Source: SbD1 sp963822045
Lineage (GTDB): Bacteria; Desulfobacterota; Syntrophobacteria; Syntrophobacterales; Syntrophobacteraceae
NCBI GenBank assembly: GCA_963822045.1
Contig: CAWGGE010000001.1
Coordinates: 124,001-188,000, forward strand
Reading direction: 5' to 3'
Length of the DNA stretch: 64,000 bases
The notes under the pieces were generated by a model, which saw only the letters and a program-made list of their open reading frames with translations, had not been told where the DNA came from and did no database searches. The translations under genes and the position numbers were made by a program. Below, one piece after another: positions 24,634 to 33,565 of the stretch; the first letter of the stretch is position 1; each line of letters begins with the position of its first letter.

Positions 24634-25053
24634 CTACTTTATCTTTGTGAATACATCGTTGGAATTGATCCACTCGCCCGCAGCCCGCCGGTCGGGATGG
24701 TCGCTGATTTGCATTGCCTGAAATGCCGGATAGATTGTACGCAGGAGGCTTTCATGCCACAGCTCGGGGTCACGCTTTGTCAAAATCACCTTGGGCTCTG
24801 GGTAGTATTGGGAAAGCTCGCGCCAAAAACTGCAGGAAGGCCAATCCACCGTTGCCTTGTAGCTGACGAACAATCTGTCCCAGTCGACCGGTTCTCCACG
24901 TCGCGCGGCTAACCAGCCATCCATATGGTCAGGATGGTGCTTCAAGACCTCAGTCATATGGTAGCAACCGCCGTAGCCCAGCTTCTCCAGTGCGATCTTT
25001 AATGACAACGTTCCCGTACGGCCAAATCCCGCACCGACTAAAGCCAACGCCAT
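24634..25053 (-). CDS. sulfotransferase-family protein, C-terminally truncated
   Basis: A 139-residue protein starting LALVGAGFGRTGTLSLKIALEKLGY, the PAPS-binding P-loop of the small sulfotransferase family. A WDRLFVSYKATVDWPSCSFW segment and PKVILTKRDPELWHESL, the 3'-phosphate-binding strand, follow. Relatives run to about 210-230 residues, with a further C-terminal helix block (H-N-x-x-V, then LLVYEV). Here the frame stops after INSNDVFTKIK, and the other frames downstream do not restore it. It is probably truncated and may be inactive. Confidence 0.8.
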   Translation of the reverse strand: MALALVGAGFGRTGTLSLKIALEKLGYGGCYHMTEVLKHHPDHMDGWLAARRGEPVDWDRLFVSYKATVDWPSCSFWRELSQYYPEPKVILTKRDPELWHESLLRTIYPAFQAMQISDHPDRRAAGEWINSNDVFTKIK

Positions 25054-25374
25054 AGCATACTCCGTTCACAAAGGGTTTATAGAGAGGATCACTGAAGAGG
25101 TCCCACCGTCCTCATCCCTATCGCTTCTTGAATGCATGCAAACTTTTCACCGACCCTCAATCGCACGGATTGAAAAAACCTCTTCCAGCACACTATCGGG
25201 ATTTTCAAGACAAAACATCAGCTAAAATTCGCTCTTCGATTATGACAGTTTGCTCATGGCAGACTAGCGAGTATGGATTGGAGCGGTTGAGGAGTGATAA
25301 GGGAAATTCCTCAATCCCTCAATTCGCTCTAATTATTTTATCAGCAGATATTCTGCCCTGCAAAACGGCAACGG

Positions 25375-25554
25375 CTTCGCAGTGAACAGTGATCAGTGAT
25401 CAGTGGTCAGTGAGAAACAACTTCAACCCCCCATCCCTTCGACATCTGATTAGCAATATTGCAGCTTCGCAGTGAACAGTGACCAGTGATCAGTGGTCAG
25501 TGAGAAACAACTTCAACCCCCCATCCCTTCGACATCTGATTAGCAATATTGCAC
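25375..25554. repeat. 90-bp tandem duplication containing GTGATCA heptamers
   Basis: Two head-to-tail copies of a 90-bp unit (25375-25464 and 25465-25554), nearly identical. Each begins CTTCGCAGTGAACAGTGA, contains a 7-bp array of GTGATCA/GTGGTCA units, and ends with CATCTGATTAGCAATATTGCA. The second copy differs by single bases (GACCAG for GATCAG). It abuts the second copy of the composite element. Confidence 0.92.
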
Positions 25555-25572
25555 TGCACAGTGATTTTGCTT

Positions 25573-25889
25573 TGCCAAACGGCAATTAGATGCGGCAACG
25601 AGAAACGGCGAAAAACAAAAAAGGCAGAATGCTACAAATTCACCGAAGAGGCTGGTCATAGACAGGTCAGGGAGAGGGATGCGAATGGTGAGTGGAGCAC
25701 CTAAACAGGATCAAGACCCTCAAAGGAGGGATACGAACCACGGGGAAGGCAAAGGAGAAAAAAGCGGGACTGATGGTGTAGCTCTAGTGCAGGCAGGAGC
25801 GGGGCTCGAAGTTCATAAAATCCTATTTCAAGACCTGCCCCCTCGTTTCACTCATTGTAGGGGTTGAGTTTTCTGATCACTGAACTGCC
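25573..25889. repeat. dispersed composite element, copy 2
   Basis: About 317 bp closely matching 19694-20047 with many point differences and a few short gaps. As in copy 1, a heptamer array plus a GATTAG...AATAT phrase lies directly to the left, and GGTTGAGTTTTCTGATCAC lies near the right end. No protein is clearly encoded. Confidence 0.85.
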
Positions 25890-25945
25890 TTAGAAGGCGG
25901 AAAATGGCCCGAAAAATAGCATGCTGGTCCTGTAATTTCAACTAC

Positions 25946-26230
25946 TTACCGTGATGGGCATTGGAGGTATCTCAGTAATATCGGGCAATTACCTTGGTAC
26001 GACCCCTTTCCAAGACGATCTGATCTTAAAAAAGAGATGACAGCGGTGTTCTCCAGCCCATGTTCGACTATTAAGTGCGCATTGGAAAAAGGAGCCACCA
26101 ATGGCGCATCTAAAGTATCACTCGGCTGCCAGCCGAATGTGTAAGCAAAATCATTCAGCATTCTCTCGCGACCGACCCAAGGCGGGGATGGGGAAGTGAG
26201 ATGTGTGATCAGTTCATACGCTTGTTTCAT
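25946..26230 (-). CDS. hypothetical protein, doubtful
   Basis: A 94-codon frame with an ATG start but no ribosome site. Its composition is protein-like (NAHLIVEHGLENTAVISFLR). No family is recognised and there is no operon partner. It may be real or a remnant. Confidence 0.3.
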   Translation of the reverse strand: MKQAYELITHLTSPSPPWVGRERMLNDFAYTFGWQPSDTLDAPLVAPFSNAHLIVEHGLENTAVISFLRSDRLGKGSYQGNCPILLRYLQCPSR

Positions 26231-26842
26231 GGATTACACTCACATTTGGAACTGCGGTTCAAGAATCGTGACCGGGCGTCTACCCAAGCGACCTTACACG
26301 TCCAACTTTTTCTTATGCCTTGTATTTTTGCATTCAGCAAGGAAAGACTAATTGCTCTGGCAACTATTGCCAAAGGTCTGGGGTGTTCCCTATCCAATCG
26401 CTTCATCGAAAGCGGATACCCTCTGTTCTGGATTGCTTCTTTGACCTGGTCCTTGCTTCCTTTTGACGATATTTGCCTTGGGCCCCACTATCCCGACCAT
26501 GGCACAGAATGGACCCGGAAAAGGGTCCCAACGTCCACTCTTTCGGATGAGGCTGACTGCCCGCCTTTGTCTAAATTCCGTTATCAAAAACGACGGTAAT
26601 TCCGAATTGAAAATAACAAGCCTGAATCGACGCGAAGCAATCTCACGCCCGCGCAGTCCGGCAAGAAATGGGCTGATCGTCAACCCGCTCTTACGAACCG
26701 GAGACGAACGAATCGTGTGATCTGATTCGACGCGCTTTTGTCCACGGGCTTGTTTAGATCGGGCAAGATGGGCGTTCCCAACTTGCAAAGTTGGAGGGGA
26801 AGATTCTTTTTACCTTTCATCCATCGACTCGGGAGAAGCAAC
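26231..26842. other. intergenic, no gene recognised
   Basis: Open frames on both strands here are short, overlap each other and show no family motif. The promoter of the phosphatase-like gene at 26843 should lie at the right end. Confidence 0.4.
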
Positions 26843-28273
26843 ATGATGTTCAATCGTATGGTTATCGTGCTCGGTCTTGTGTTTGCGCTCACCGTCCCCG
26901 TTCAAGCCCCGGCGCAGACGGCTACAAATGACGGCACAACTCTTAAGCAGATCATCATCTTCGGCCGCCACAGCATACGCTCATCTACAGTGGATCTGGC
27001 AACATTGCAACCTTTTGCGGTCGATGTCTATCCCCCTTTTTTCGATGTCGCGACCGGCTGTTTGACCCCAAATGGGGTGACGGCGGAAACCTTGCTCGGC
27101 GCCTATTACAGCCAGTACCTGAACTACGAGGGGCTTCTGACGGGCAACCCTCGAACAGATGCACTGGCCTCGTATTTCCGTTCCAACTCCATAGAACGCT
27201 CATGGATGACGGCTAACGCATTTGGGACCGGGTTGATCCCGAGCTTTCCTCCGCCCGTACACTCCTTCTCCGTTAGCCCTCAAGTCCCCGACCCGGTTTT
27301 CGACCCAATAGCGGCAGGTGTGGCGAAGGTCGATCCCAATCTCGCCGCCACCCAGGTCCAGGAAATTTTCAACAGCGGAGAAGCATTGGCATCCGCTTAC
27401 AGTGGCGATTTTTCTCTAATCCGCAGCGTGCTTTTCGACTACCCGTTAGGAACCCAGCCGCCGCCCCCTACGCCGCAGTATTGTCCTTCAGGCCAGACAC
27501 AGACATTCTGTGTTCACCCGACCGCTATATCGATTCCTCTTACCGCCAATACACAGAATATTAATACAGGGAGTGTCATTGATATCGGTGCACTGGCTGA
27601 CACCGATGGGGCAAACGATCCATTTATCATGCAATACGCCGATGGCTTCCCGATGGATCAGGTGGCCTGGGGCCGACTTCCTACGTCTGAGCCAAATTGT
27701 AGGCCGGATCTACTTTCCCAGACAACACGTATTGTAGACGCTGTCTTCAGTATTGAAGTGCGATCTCCCTACCTCAGCCAGGTGCAGAGCTCCAACGCCG
27801 CCTCGCACATACTCCGCACCATGCAGCAGGCCGTAACCGGCTCTAAAGTTCCCGGAGCATTTGGTGACGCCGGATCACGAATAGTCGTAGTCATCAGCTC
27901 TGATACGTACGTGGCCGGATTGGCGGGACTTCTTAACATGCATTGGCAACTGCCCGAATATCAACCGGATTATTGTGCTCCAGGCGGAGCGCTCGTTTTT
28001 GAACTGCGACAGTCGAATAGAGGGTATCTTGTCCGTGTATTCTACACCGCTCAGAGCTTTGACCAGCTCCGTTATCTGAAGCCTTTGACGTTAAATGACC
28101 CGCCGAAGACAATACAGCTTCTGGTTCCCGGCGGCAGCACTTCGGCTACGGATCCGGATGTTAACTTTGCCGTTTTTCAAAAGCTTATGAATACCGCAAT
28201 TGGCCGGCAATACGTGGAAACTCCTACGAAAGAGGTTCCGCCCGAGCCGTTATCCGGGGTCACCTGCCAATAG
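26843..28273 (+). CDS. exported histidine-acid-phosphatase-family protein with altered motif
   Basis: A 476-residue exported protein of the histidine acid phosphatase (phytase/glucose-1-phosphatase) branch. A signal peptide (~1-25) is followed by IIIFGRHSIRSS, matching the phosphate-binding R-H-G-x-R-x-P motif with His43 as nucleophile. A late segment VVVISSDTYVAGLAGLLNMHWQLPEYQPD aligns with the usual G-H-D-T-N-I-A-x-L-A-G-L-L; the Asp is kept, but the motif His reads Ser. Extra Cys-containing loops (YCPSGQTQTFC) are present. The start at 26843 has a GGGAGAAG site; an upstream in-frame ATG would mask the signal peptide. Periplasmic phosphomonoesterase activity is possible but weakened by the change. 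Confidence 0.85.
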   Translation: MMFNRMVIVLGLVFALTVPVQAPAQTATNDGTTLKQIIIFGRHSIRSSTVDLATLQPFAVDVYPPFFDVATGCLTPNGVTAETLLGAYYSQYLNYEGLLTGNPRTDALASYFRSNSIERSWMTANAFGTGLIPSFPPPVHSFSVSPQVPDPVFDPIAAGVAKVDPNLAATQVQEIFNSGEALASAYSGDFSLIRSVLFDYPLGTQPPPPTPQYCPSGQTQTFCVHPTAISIPLTANTQNINTGSVIDIGALADTDGANDPFIMQYADGFPMDQVAWGRLPTSEPNCRPDLLSQTTRIVDAVFSIEVRSPYLSQVQSSNAASHILRTMQQAVTGSKVPGAFGDAGSRIVVVISSDTYVAGLAGLLNMHWQLPEYQPDYCAPGGALVFELRQSNRGYLVRVFYTAQSFDQLRYLKPLTLNDPPKTIQLLVPGGSTSATDPDVNFAVFQKLMNTAIGRQYVETPTKEVPPEPLSGVTCQ

Positions 28274-28339
28274 GGACCCGGCCGTTGAGGGCAGCATCGA
28301 AGGGTAATAAACGAACGGGGAAATGGTCCACGTCCACCT

Positions 28340-28982
28340 TTACAGGGCGCCGGTATGGAGTTGGCTGTGAAACGGAAGGTCTTGTCCAGTGAAGGCGCCG
28401 AAACAGAAACATGGAGATAGATCAAAAAGATGGCGGCATCGGCTTTTCTTCGTGAAGAAGAACAAGGCAAATGCCTTTGCTATTCTCATGCATGCGTTGG
28501 CAACGCACATGCAGTTCCGGGTCAGTTGCAAGACGTTCCGCATTAAATCAAGCACGGCGCCGACCGAACTGTAACCTCGCGGACCAAACGCCGAACTGAT
28601 AGCGGCGAAACTGTCTTTGCGCATCGTACGAACCAGGTGGATAGCCACAGTACGCGGTTCGTTGAACCATCCCCTCCGGGACTTAACCAACTCCGACTCG
28701 TCCGACCGGTAATAAGAACAGACAGCCTGCATTATCCGCCTGACTTCGGGAGCGAGAGCCCGTGAATCGGGTACCTGAGGGTGAATTTTGTCCTCAAAGA
28801 ACAGTGCCTTCAAACGATTAACCGAGACCTCATCACCTAGAAGAGGCGGCCATTTCTTGCCGCCAAGCATCCGCGTGATATCTTCCCGGTCATCTATGGC
28901 CATGAACCGCCTGTATGCCGCTATTCGACCATGCTTGCGAGGCGAGAGGACCGAGAAAAAGAAGTCCTTACATTCCGGTTAG
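28340..28982 (-). pseudogene. C-terminal fragment of a REP-associated tyrosine transposase
   Basis: The frame is open from 28982 without a plausible start. It reads LSPRKHGRIAAYRRFM, then IMQAVCSYYRSDESELVKSRRG and WFNEPRTVAIHLVRTMRKDS, then a G-Y-S-S-V-G-A-V helix. This is the C-terminal DnaA-like helix-turn-helix region found in RAYT (Y1 transposase-like, TnpA_REP) proteins. The catalytic HUH half with His-x-His and Tyr is missing; a TAA lies directly upstream. The part after ~28500 is not family-like. A dead mobile-gene remnant is the best reading. Confidence 0.7.
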
Positions 28983-29012
28983 CAAGCCCCGGAAGCTTTC
29001 AAGAAGTTACGG

Positions 29013-29687
29013 CTAGACATGATCGCGCAGGGCCGTTATTACATCCGGCAGAGTGTTTTCCACAACCCATGTCTTTACGAATCCGGGGATGAAAGGTCCC
29101 GGGTCTACAAGTGCATCGTATACGACGAGTTGGGCGCCGGAAGTGATGGAGATGATCCGAAAGTATCCCTCGTTGACCTTTGCATCCCCACGGACCTGCT
29201 TCCATCTCAGAGAATTTGGCGGCTCGATTGTCTTTTCATTTACCAGCATCGTCTTGATGCTGAAAAACGCCATGTGGAAGTCGATTTTCAGTAGTTCCCA
29301 CCTGCTGTCAGGCGGGAGTGGGTGATCGGGTTCGACTACCCTGCATGACTGCAGGTGAGGCATGACAGGAGGGGATTTTCCACAATTCTCGATTACACCC
29401 CATAACTTATCGACGTCCCCGGGAATGGCGCCGAAAGCGGCCACGTGCACCCCTGACTTTCCAGTTGGAACCGGACGTCGTTCCGTCACCACTTCACCTT
29501 GAAGAAGACGTTCGTATTTTCCAGCGGAAATCCCTTCGGCTTTAACTTTGGCGGAAGTATCTGCCGGGAGGTCGGCCCAATGCGGCACAGTTGACTGGAT
29601 TTGCTGAGGCAAAGGTTTGGCCCATGCGGTAAAATACATCATAAAAAGAGCTATGGCAGTAACCAGGAAGGCTTTTTTCGCTCTCAT
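29013..29687 (-). CDS. exported START/SRPBCC-like protein
   Basis: A 224-residue protein with a signal peptide (KKAFLVTAIALFMMYFTAWA, cleavage after A-W-A). The mature part reads as a SRPBCC (START-like) fold: an A-F-G-A-I-P-G-D-V-D-K-L-W-G-V-I-E-N helix, PHLQSCRVVEPD, then strands WELLKIDFHMAFFSIKTMLVNE and LRWKQVRGD, EGYFRIISI, and a final helix FVKTWVVENTLPDVITALRDHV. This fold binds hydrophobic ligands such as lipids or polyketides, here in the periplasm. The start ATG follows a GGAGG-type site. It stands alone, divergent from the riboswitch-controlled gene. Confidence 0.8.
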   Translation of the reverse strand: MRAKKAFLVTAIALFMMYFTAWAKPLPQQIQSTVPHWADLPADTSAKVKAEGISAGKYERLLQGEVVTERRPVPTGKSGVHVAAFGAIPGDVDKLWGVIENCGKSPPVMPHLQSCRVVEPDHPLPPDSRWELLKIDFHMAFFSIKTMLVNEKTIEPPNSLRWKQVRGDAKVNEGYFRIISITSGAQLVVYDALVDPGPFIPGFVKTWVVENTLPDVITALRDHV

Positions 29688-29959
29688 TTGCTCCTCCGAT
29701 ATCCTGAGTCTCCATAATTAGTTAAGACCCACGGGTAATGATTGCAAACCAATTCATTTCCGGGTTAGAGCCTGTTTATTCCCCGCTGGGAGGGGGAGCC
29801 CATGTAGTCACCTTGCCCGGGCTGGTGCAAATTTTTTCACAATCGAAATAAGGCTAAAGTTCTCTTGCCGGATGACCGATAAAGCTCTTGGAGAAAAGTT
29901 CGTATTTATTGAATTACACAACTGCAACTACGCTCTTTGAAATGAAGTTCAGCTAAGCC

Positions 29960-30045
29960 TGAAGGGCAAACTACTCGAAAGGGTAGGACGCAAAGCTTCC
30001 GGTCTAATTCGGCTCGTCGCCGATAGGATAGCGGAGTTGCCAGGG
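29960..30045 (+). ncRNA. cyclic di-GMP-I (GEMM) riboswitch aptamer
   Basis: The sequence has the GEMM-I landmarks in order: AGGGCAAA, a P2 hairpin with the GAAA tetraloop (CTACTCGAAAGGGTAG), GACGCAAAGC, the tetraloop-receptor side TTCCGGTCTAA, a second helix, and GCGGAGTTGCC closing the P1 stem with GGCAA. The class senses cyclic di-GMP and controls downstream genes. It lies ~190 bp upstream of the Ig-like protein gene on the same strand, with a terminator between them. Confidence 0.92.
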
Positions 30046-30072
30046 AGAGCTTAAAATCTCTACACCTCCTTG

Positions 30073-30114
30073 AAACCCGCTATCCCGCTGAACAGGATAG
30101 CGGGTTTTCCTTTT
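30073..30114 (+). terminator. intrinsic terminator downstream of the c-di-GMP riboswitch
   Basis: A strong hairpin pairs AAACCCGCTATCC with GGATAGCGGGTTT across a ~9-nt loop, followed by TTTCC and TTTT. It lies about 28 bp after the aptamer and ~120 bp before the gene at 30234, the place expected for the expression platform. Whether ligand turns the gene on or off cannot be read safely from the sequence. Confidence 0.85.
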
Positions 30115-30233
30115 GCCGGGCATCTAAAACAAACACAGACGCAAAAGCAAGCAGGATATCCGAGAGTCAACAGGTTCTTGGAATCCTTCCAACACCATTG
30201 AAACCCCATTTTTAAGGGAACAGGGAGACAACC

Positions 30234-31256
30234 ATGAAAAAAGGCAGAGTTTTTGTTACGTTTGTTGCTGCTTGCGCCTTTGTCTGCGCCGGCTTCGTTC
30301 ATGAAGCCCGAGCGGCGAAGAGCACTCCGACCAGGGTCGTTGTCTCTCCGCCATCGGCCACAGTCGTAGCGGGCAAGAGCGTCAGTTTCACGGCTGCGGT
30401 TTTTGACCAGAACAACAAGAAGATGAGCGGGGTCAAACTCACCTGGTCTCTTACTTCAGCAGCAGCCGGTTGCTCGATTGCCTCAAACGGCAGGCTTACA
30501 ACAACAGCCGGGACCATGCCACTTGGGTCTTACCCCAACCTGGTGCAGGCGGAGGTTACGGGTACAAGCGTCTCTGGCCAGGCCTCTGTCAGTGTGCTTC
30601 AGATGCCCTTCACGGGGGGCTTGTTCATCGGGACAACCCAGTGTACATCCGACTACTGCGATGACGGCGAAGACCAGAGTCCCATAGCGATCGTGGCGAC
30701 CGCAACGACGTTCAAGGCGCTTTCCATCGACGGCGTCGAGGGCACGGCATCTCAATTCAGTGGAACGATTAAAGACGACAATGTTGCCGCCACTTTCACT
30801 TCGCCAGGCGTAGGCCAAATCTCCATCAGCGGCACGATTACGTTTGGCGCCACGGGGACTGCCTCAGGCATCACGGCGAACTGGTCACTAGTCGGTGGAA
30901 GCGAATCGGGCACAGCTACACTTTCAGCAGTGTCGGCTGCATCCGGGGCCGGCCCTAAAATAGGGACATGGTCCGCGCCGGGGTATACGCCATCCAGCGG
31001 CAATGTGTACGCCATCTTCGACGATGGCGGCACGCTTTTCGGCGCCGCCGAGGGCAACGTGGACGGCCAATTGTGGTACTTCGCGTTTTCGGGGTCCTGG
31101 GCCGCCCCCGGTTCCGTGTACTTCGGGGTCGAATTCGCCGATGTGACTGGAGGATACGGGACCTGCAATTCGAAGGCGACGTCCTGTGCGGGGCTGTTGA
31201 GCGATAACTCCGGCGACAAGGTCGGCGCATGGAGTGTGAAGGCGCTGTTAGAGTGA
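30234..31256 (+). CDS. exported Ig-like domain protein under c-di-GMP control
   Basis: A 340-residue protein with a signal peptide (VFVTFVAACAFVCAGFVHEARA). Residues ~30-125 form a bacterial Ig-like/BIG2 type domain (T-R-V-V-V-S-P-P-S-A-T-V-V-A-G-K-S-V-S-F-T pattern, ending in an A-E-V-T-G strand). The rest is a Gly/Thr/Ser-rich beta domain with paired Cys (CTSDYCDDGED and CNSKATSCAG). No anchor or sortase signal is seen. The c-di-GMP riboswitch and terminator upstream put it in the biofilm/surface response, so a matrix or adhesin role is likely. The ATG has an AGGGAGA site. Confidence 0.85.
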   Translation: MKKGRVFVTFVAACAFVCAGFVHEARAAKSTPTRVVVSPPSATVVAGKSVSFTAAVFDQNNKKMSGVKLTWSLTSAAAGCSIASNGRLTTTAGTMPLGSYPNLVQAEVTGTSVSGQASVSVLQMPFTGGLFIGTTQCTSDYCDDGEDQSPIAIVATATTFKALSIDGVEGTASQFSGTIKDDNVAATFTSPGVGQISISGTITFGATGTASGITANWSLVGGSESGTATLSAVSAASGAGPKIGTWSAPGYTPSSGNVYAIFDDGGTLFGAAEGNVDGQLWYFAFSGSWAAPGSVYFGVEFADVTGGYGTCNSKATSCAGLLSDNSGDKVGAWSVKALLE

Positions 31257-31257
31257 C

Positions 31258-31349
31258 GGGGGACGGAAGACGGAAGACGGAGGGACGGAAGACGGAGGAC
31301 AGAAGACGGAGGACGGAGTAGCAAGGACTGAGGACTGAGGACTGAGGAC
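31258..31349. repeat. two heptamer arrays (GACGGAA and GGACTGA types)
   Basis: From 31258 to ~31319 runs an array of GACGGAA/GACGGAG units with one GACAGAA. It is followed at 31325-31349 by three to four units of GGACTGA. Both have a 7-bp period. They lie between the stop codon of the Ig-like gene and the 3' end of the convergent TPR membrane protein gene. Confidence 0.95.
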
Positions 31350-31365
31350 CTTGGTTCGGCCCGGC

Positions 31366-33486
31366 CTAATGCCGCCGCATCAAGTACGACTCGATTTTCT
31401 TCTTTGTCTCGGTGTCTCCCGGCGGCAGCTTTTGTTCCGCCAGTTTCAGGAATACTTCCGCGTCATCATCTTGCCCAGCCGCTGCCGCCGCAGCACCGAT
31501 GCTCAAAATGTCTCTGTAATCGGTTGTTGGTTGAAGCGGATTCACAAGGGTCTGGAGCATTTCATACGCTTTTTCATTATTCCCGACCCTTGCGTAGGCA
31601 AGATAAAGCCACTTCCTTGCCTGTAGCATATAGCTGCTGTCCCCTGACTTTTTCAAAGCAGTTTCCAGCTCGTGCACAGCTTCTGCCGGACGATTGAGGT
31701 CAAGGAATATTTTGCCCTTAATGGCATAGCCGATGGCAAGATTCTTATAGCGCGTTGTTAGCAAGCCTGCGCTCTTTAAGGCTTCTTCATGCTCACCGAG
31801 TGTATTTGAAGCTATACATGAGATAAGGTTTGCCTTTAGCAGGGATGTATCCAATTCCAAAACTTTCTTGCTGTCGGCAAGGATAGTTCTTAGCTGATCC
31901 GGACTTTTTCGATCGTAGTCCATAATCTCCGCCATATGAAGCGTAATAGAACCATTCAATGAGAACCGTTCAGCTATATCCGGGAATCGGGTGGAGTTTA
32001 CGTATAGCAGACTTCTATCGTCAAAAAATATAAGTCTATATTGGGGAAAATTATTATCGATTTCTTTACATATATCCTGGCTACTGATCATGACCAAAAT
32101 ATAATCAGGGTCATACTTATTGATGATATTTTGTAGTGCAACGCCATCATTGAATGCGCTGCGCACAAATGCTATATCTTTAAAGTCCATAATCCCAAGT
32201 TGCATATCTCCGTAGATTTTGTAGTCCGTGTTCAATGCCCAATGCAGATAACCCCCGAAGTCCGGGTCGTTCAGCACTTTGCCGCCCGTGTTCACCTGGT
32301 TGAGGAACTCCACGCTTCCGTATGGGAGAACGAGTTTGTGAAACGGATATTCGAGCGTTTCGCTGAGGAGTCCAGCGAGAATCATGAATGGCAGGATCAA
32401 TAGCAGGACAGAACTCCAGACCAACTGAGACAGCCACCGAAGTTCTCCCCGAGTGAAGTTCTCTCTTGCAAACTCAGCCGTTATCGGAACCGCAAGGATA
32501 GTACACTCTATCGAGAACCTGTCACCGTGGGCAAATAGAAAGCATCCAAAAAGAAAGAGAATCATGTGGCTCAGCCTTGCTTTCCTTTGCAAGGTCAACG
32601 AAACTGATGAAATCGCTGACAAGAAAAAGAAGGCATGCTGTGCTGTACTGAAAAAATCGTCAGCAGGGAAAAAAGAAACCGTGGCGAGACTCTTAATGCC
32701 TGTCATTCTGAATTCATTTACAAACATCTGCCAGTATTTATAAGGAATCAAGACTGTTTTAAAAAGTTCCAGCGGGTGAGGGGTGAGAAGCACCGCATAC
32801 AATGACAGGACAAGATAGGGCACTGCTGAACCGGGTAATCGCGGGGCCTGTTTCCGAATGCGCTGATATGCATACTCGGCAAGATAGGCCAAAATAATGG
32901 CGTACATCACGACAAAGGTCATGCCATGCACGTTGGCCCAGAGGACCGCAACCACAGGCAAAATCCGGATCTTTCCCTGCGCCCGATCCAACACATAAAG
33001 AAAGAGCACATAAAAGAGATATGAAAACGAGTGGGGACGAAGGTTCACTTCCCTCGGCATGATCGAGAAAATACAGAACGGCAGAAGTACGAGTACAATC
33101 AGCTTACGGGAATCTTCCGGCTTGGCTACATAGATCCGGCAAATCAGGAAAGCTGTGGATGCAAAAACAAGGAATCGGAGGAAGATGAGTCCGTAATAGG
33201 CTCCAAGTTTGTAAAATGAAAAGGCTATGACCTGAAAGAGCCAATAGTAATCATACCATGTCTTGCCCGGGTCGACGAACGAGTAATATGCAGAGTTCGG
33301 GATGCTCAGGTTCTCGAAAAAATAACGGCCACCAGACAGGTGATACCACAAATCGGTATCGATGGGTCTGATCGGGTATATCAGGAAAAAAAGGGCGGCA
33401 ATGGATATGAAAACGTAAGGCAGGACTGAAATCCATCTTTCCATATTTGTGCCGAGCGCTGCAGCCTGACCATTGCATGTGTTCAT
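31366..33486 (-). CDS. polytopic membrane protein with C-terminal TPR domain
   Basis: A protein of ~706 residues. The first ~400 residues hold about ten transmembrane helices, opened by IRPIDTDLWYHLSGGRYFFEN, where the D-T-D-L-W-Y-H motif sits in the first external loop as in GT-C type glycosyltransferases. A soluble stretch (~400-500) has strands such as YDPDYILVMIS. The C-terminal 170 residues are TPR-like helical pairs (ALKSAGLLTTRYKNLAIGYAIKGKIFLDLNRPAEAVHELETAL). It probably transfers sugars from lipid donors on the outer face of the membrane. The start is set at the ATG at 33486 behind GGGAAGAG; an upstream in-frame ATG at 33537 lacks a site. Confidence 0.78.
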   Translation of the reverse strand: MNTCNGQAAALGTNMERWISVLPYVFISIAALFFLIYPIRPIDTDLWYHLSGGRYFFENLSIPNSAYYSFVDPGKTWYDYYWLFQVIAFSFYKLGAYYGLIFLRFLVFASTAFLICRIYVAKPEDSRKLIVLVLLPFCIFSIMPREVNLRPHSFSYLFYVLFLYVLDRAQGKIRILPVVAVLWANVHGMTFVVMYAIILAYLAEYAYQRIRKQAPRLPGSAVPYLVLSLYAVLLTPHPLELFKTVLIPYKYWQMFVNEFRMTGIKSLATVSFFPADDFFSTAQHAFFFLSAISSVSLTLQRKARLSHMILFLFGCFLFAHGDRFSIECTILAVPITAEFARENFTRGELRWLSQLVWSSVLLLILPFMILAGLLSETLEYPFHKLVLPYGSVEFLNQVNTGGKVLNDPDFGGYLHWALNTDYKIYGDMQLGIMDFKDIAFVRSAFNDGVALQNIINKYDPDYILVMISSQDICKEIDNNFPQYRLIFFDDRSLLYVNSTRFPDIAERFSLNGSITLHMAEIMDYDRKSPDQLRTILADSKKVLELDTSLLKANLISCIASNTLGEHEEALKSAGLLTTRYKNLAIGYAIKGKIFLDLNRPAEAVHELETALKKSGDSSYMLQARKWLYLAYARVGNNEKAYEMLQTLVNPLQPTTDYRDILSIGAAAAAAGQDDDAEVFLKLAEQKLPPGDTETKKKIESYLMRRH

Positions 33487-33565
33487 AAAGGTCTCTTCCC
33501 GTTCTATTCTCCTCAAATGCAGAGCCATTGGATTCAAGGCTGCGATGCCGGCGCTAACTTCCCTC

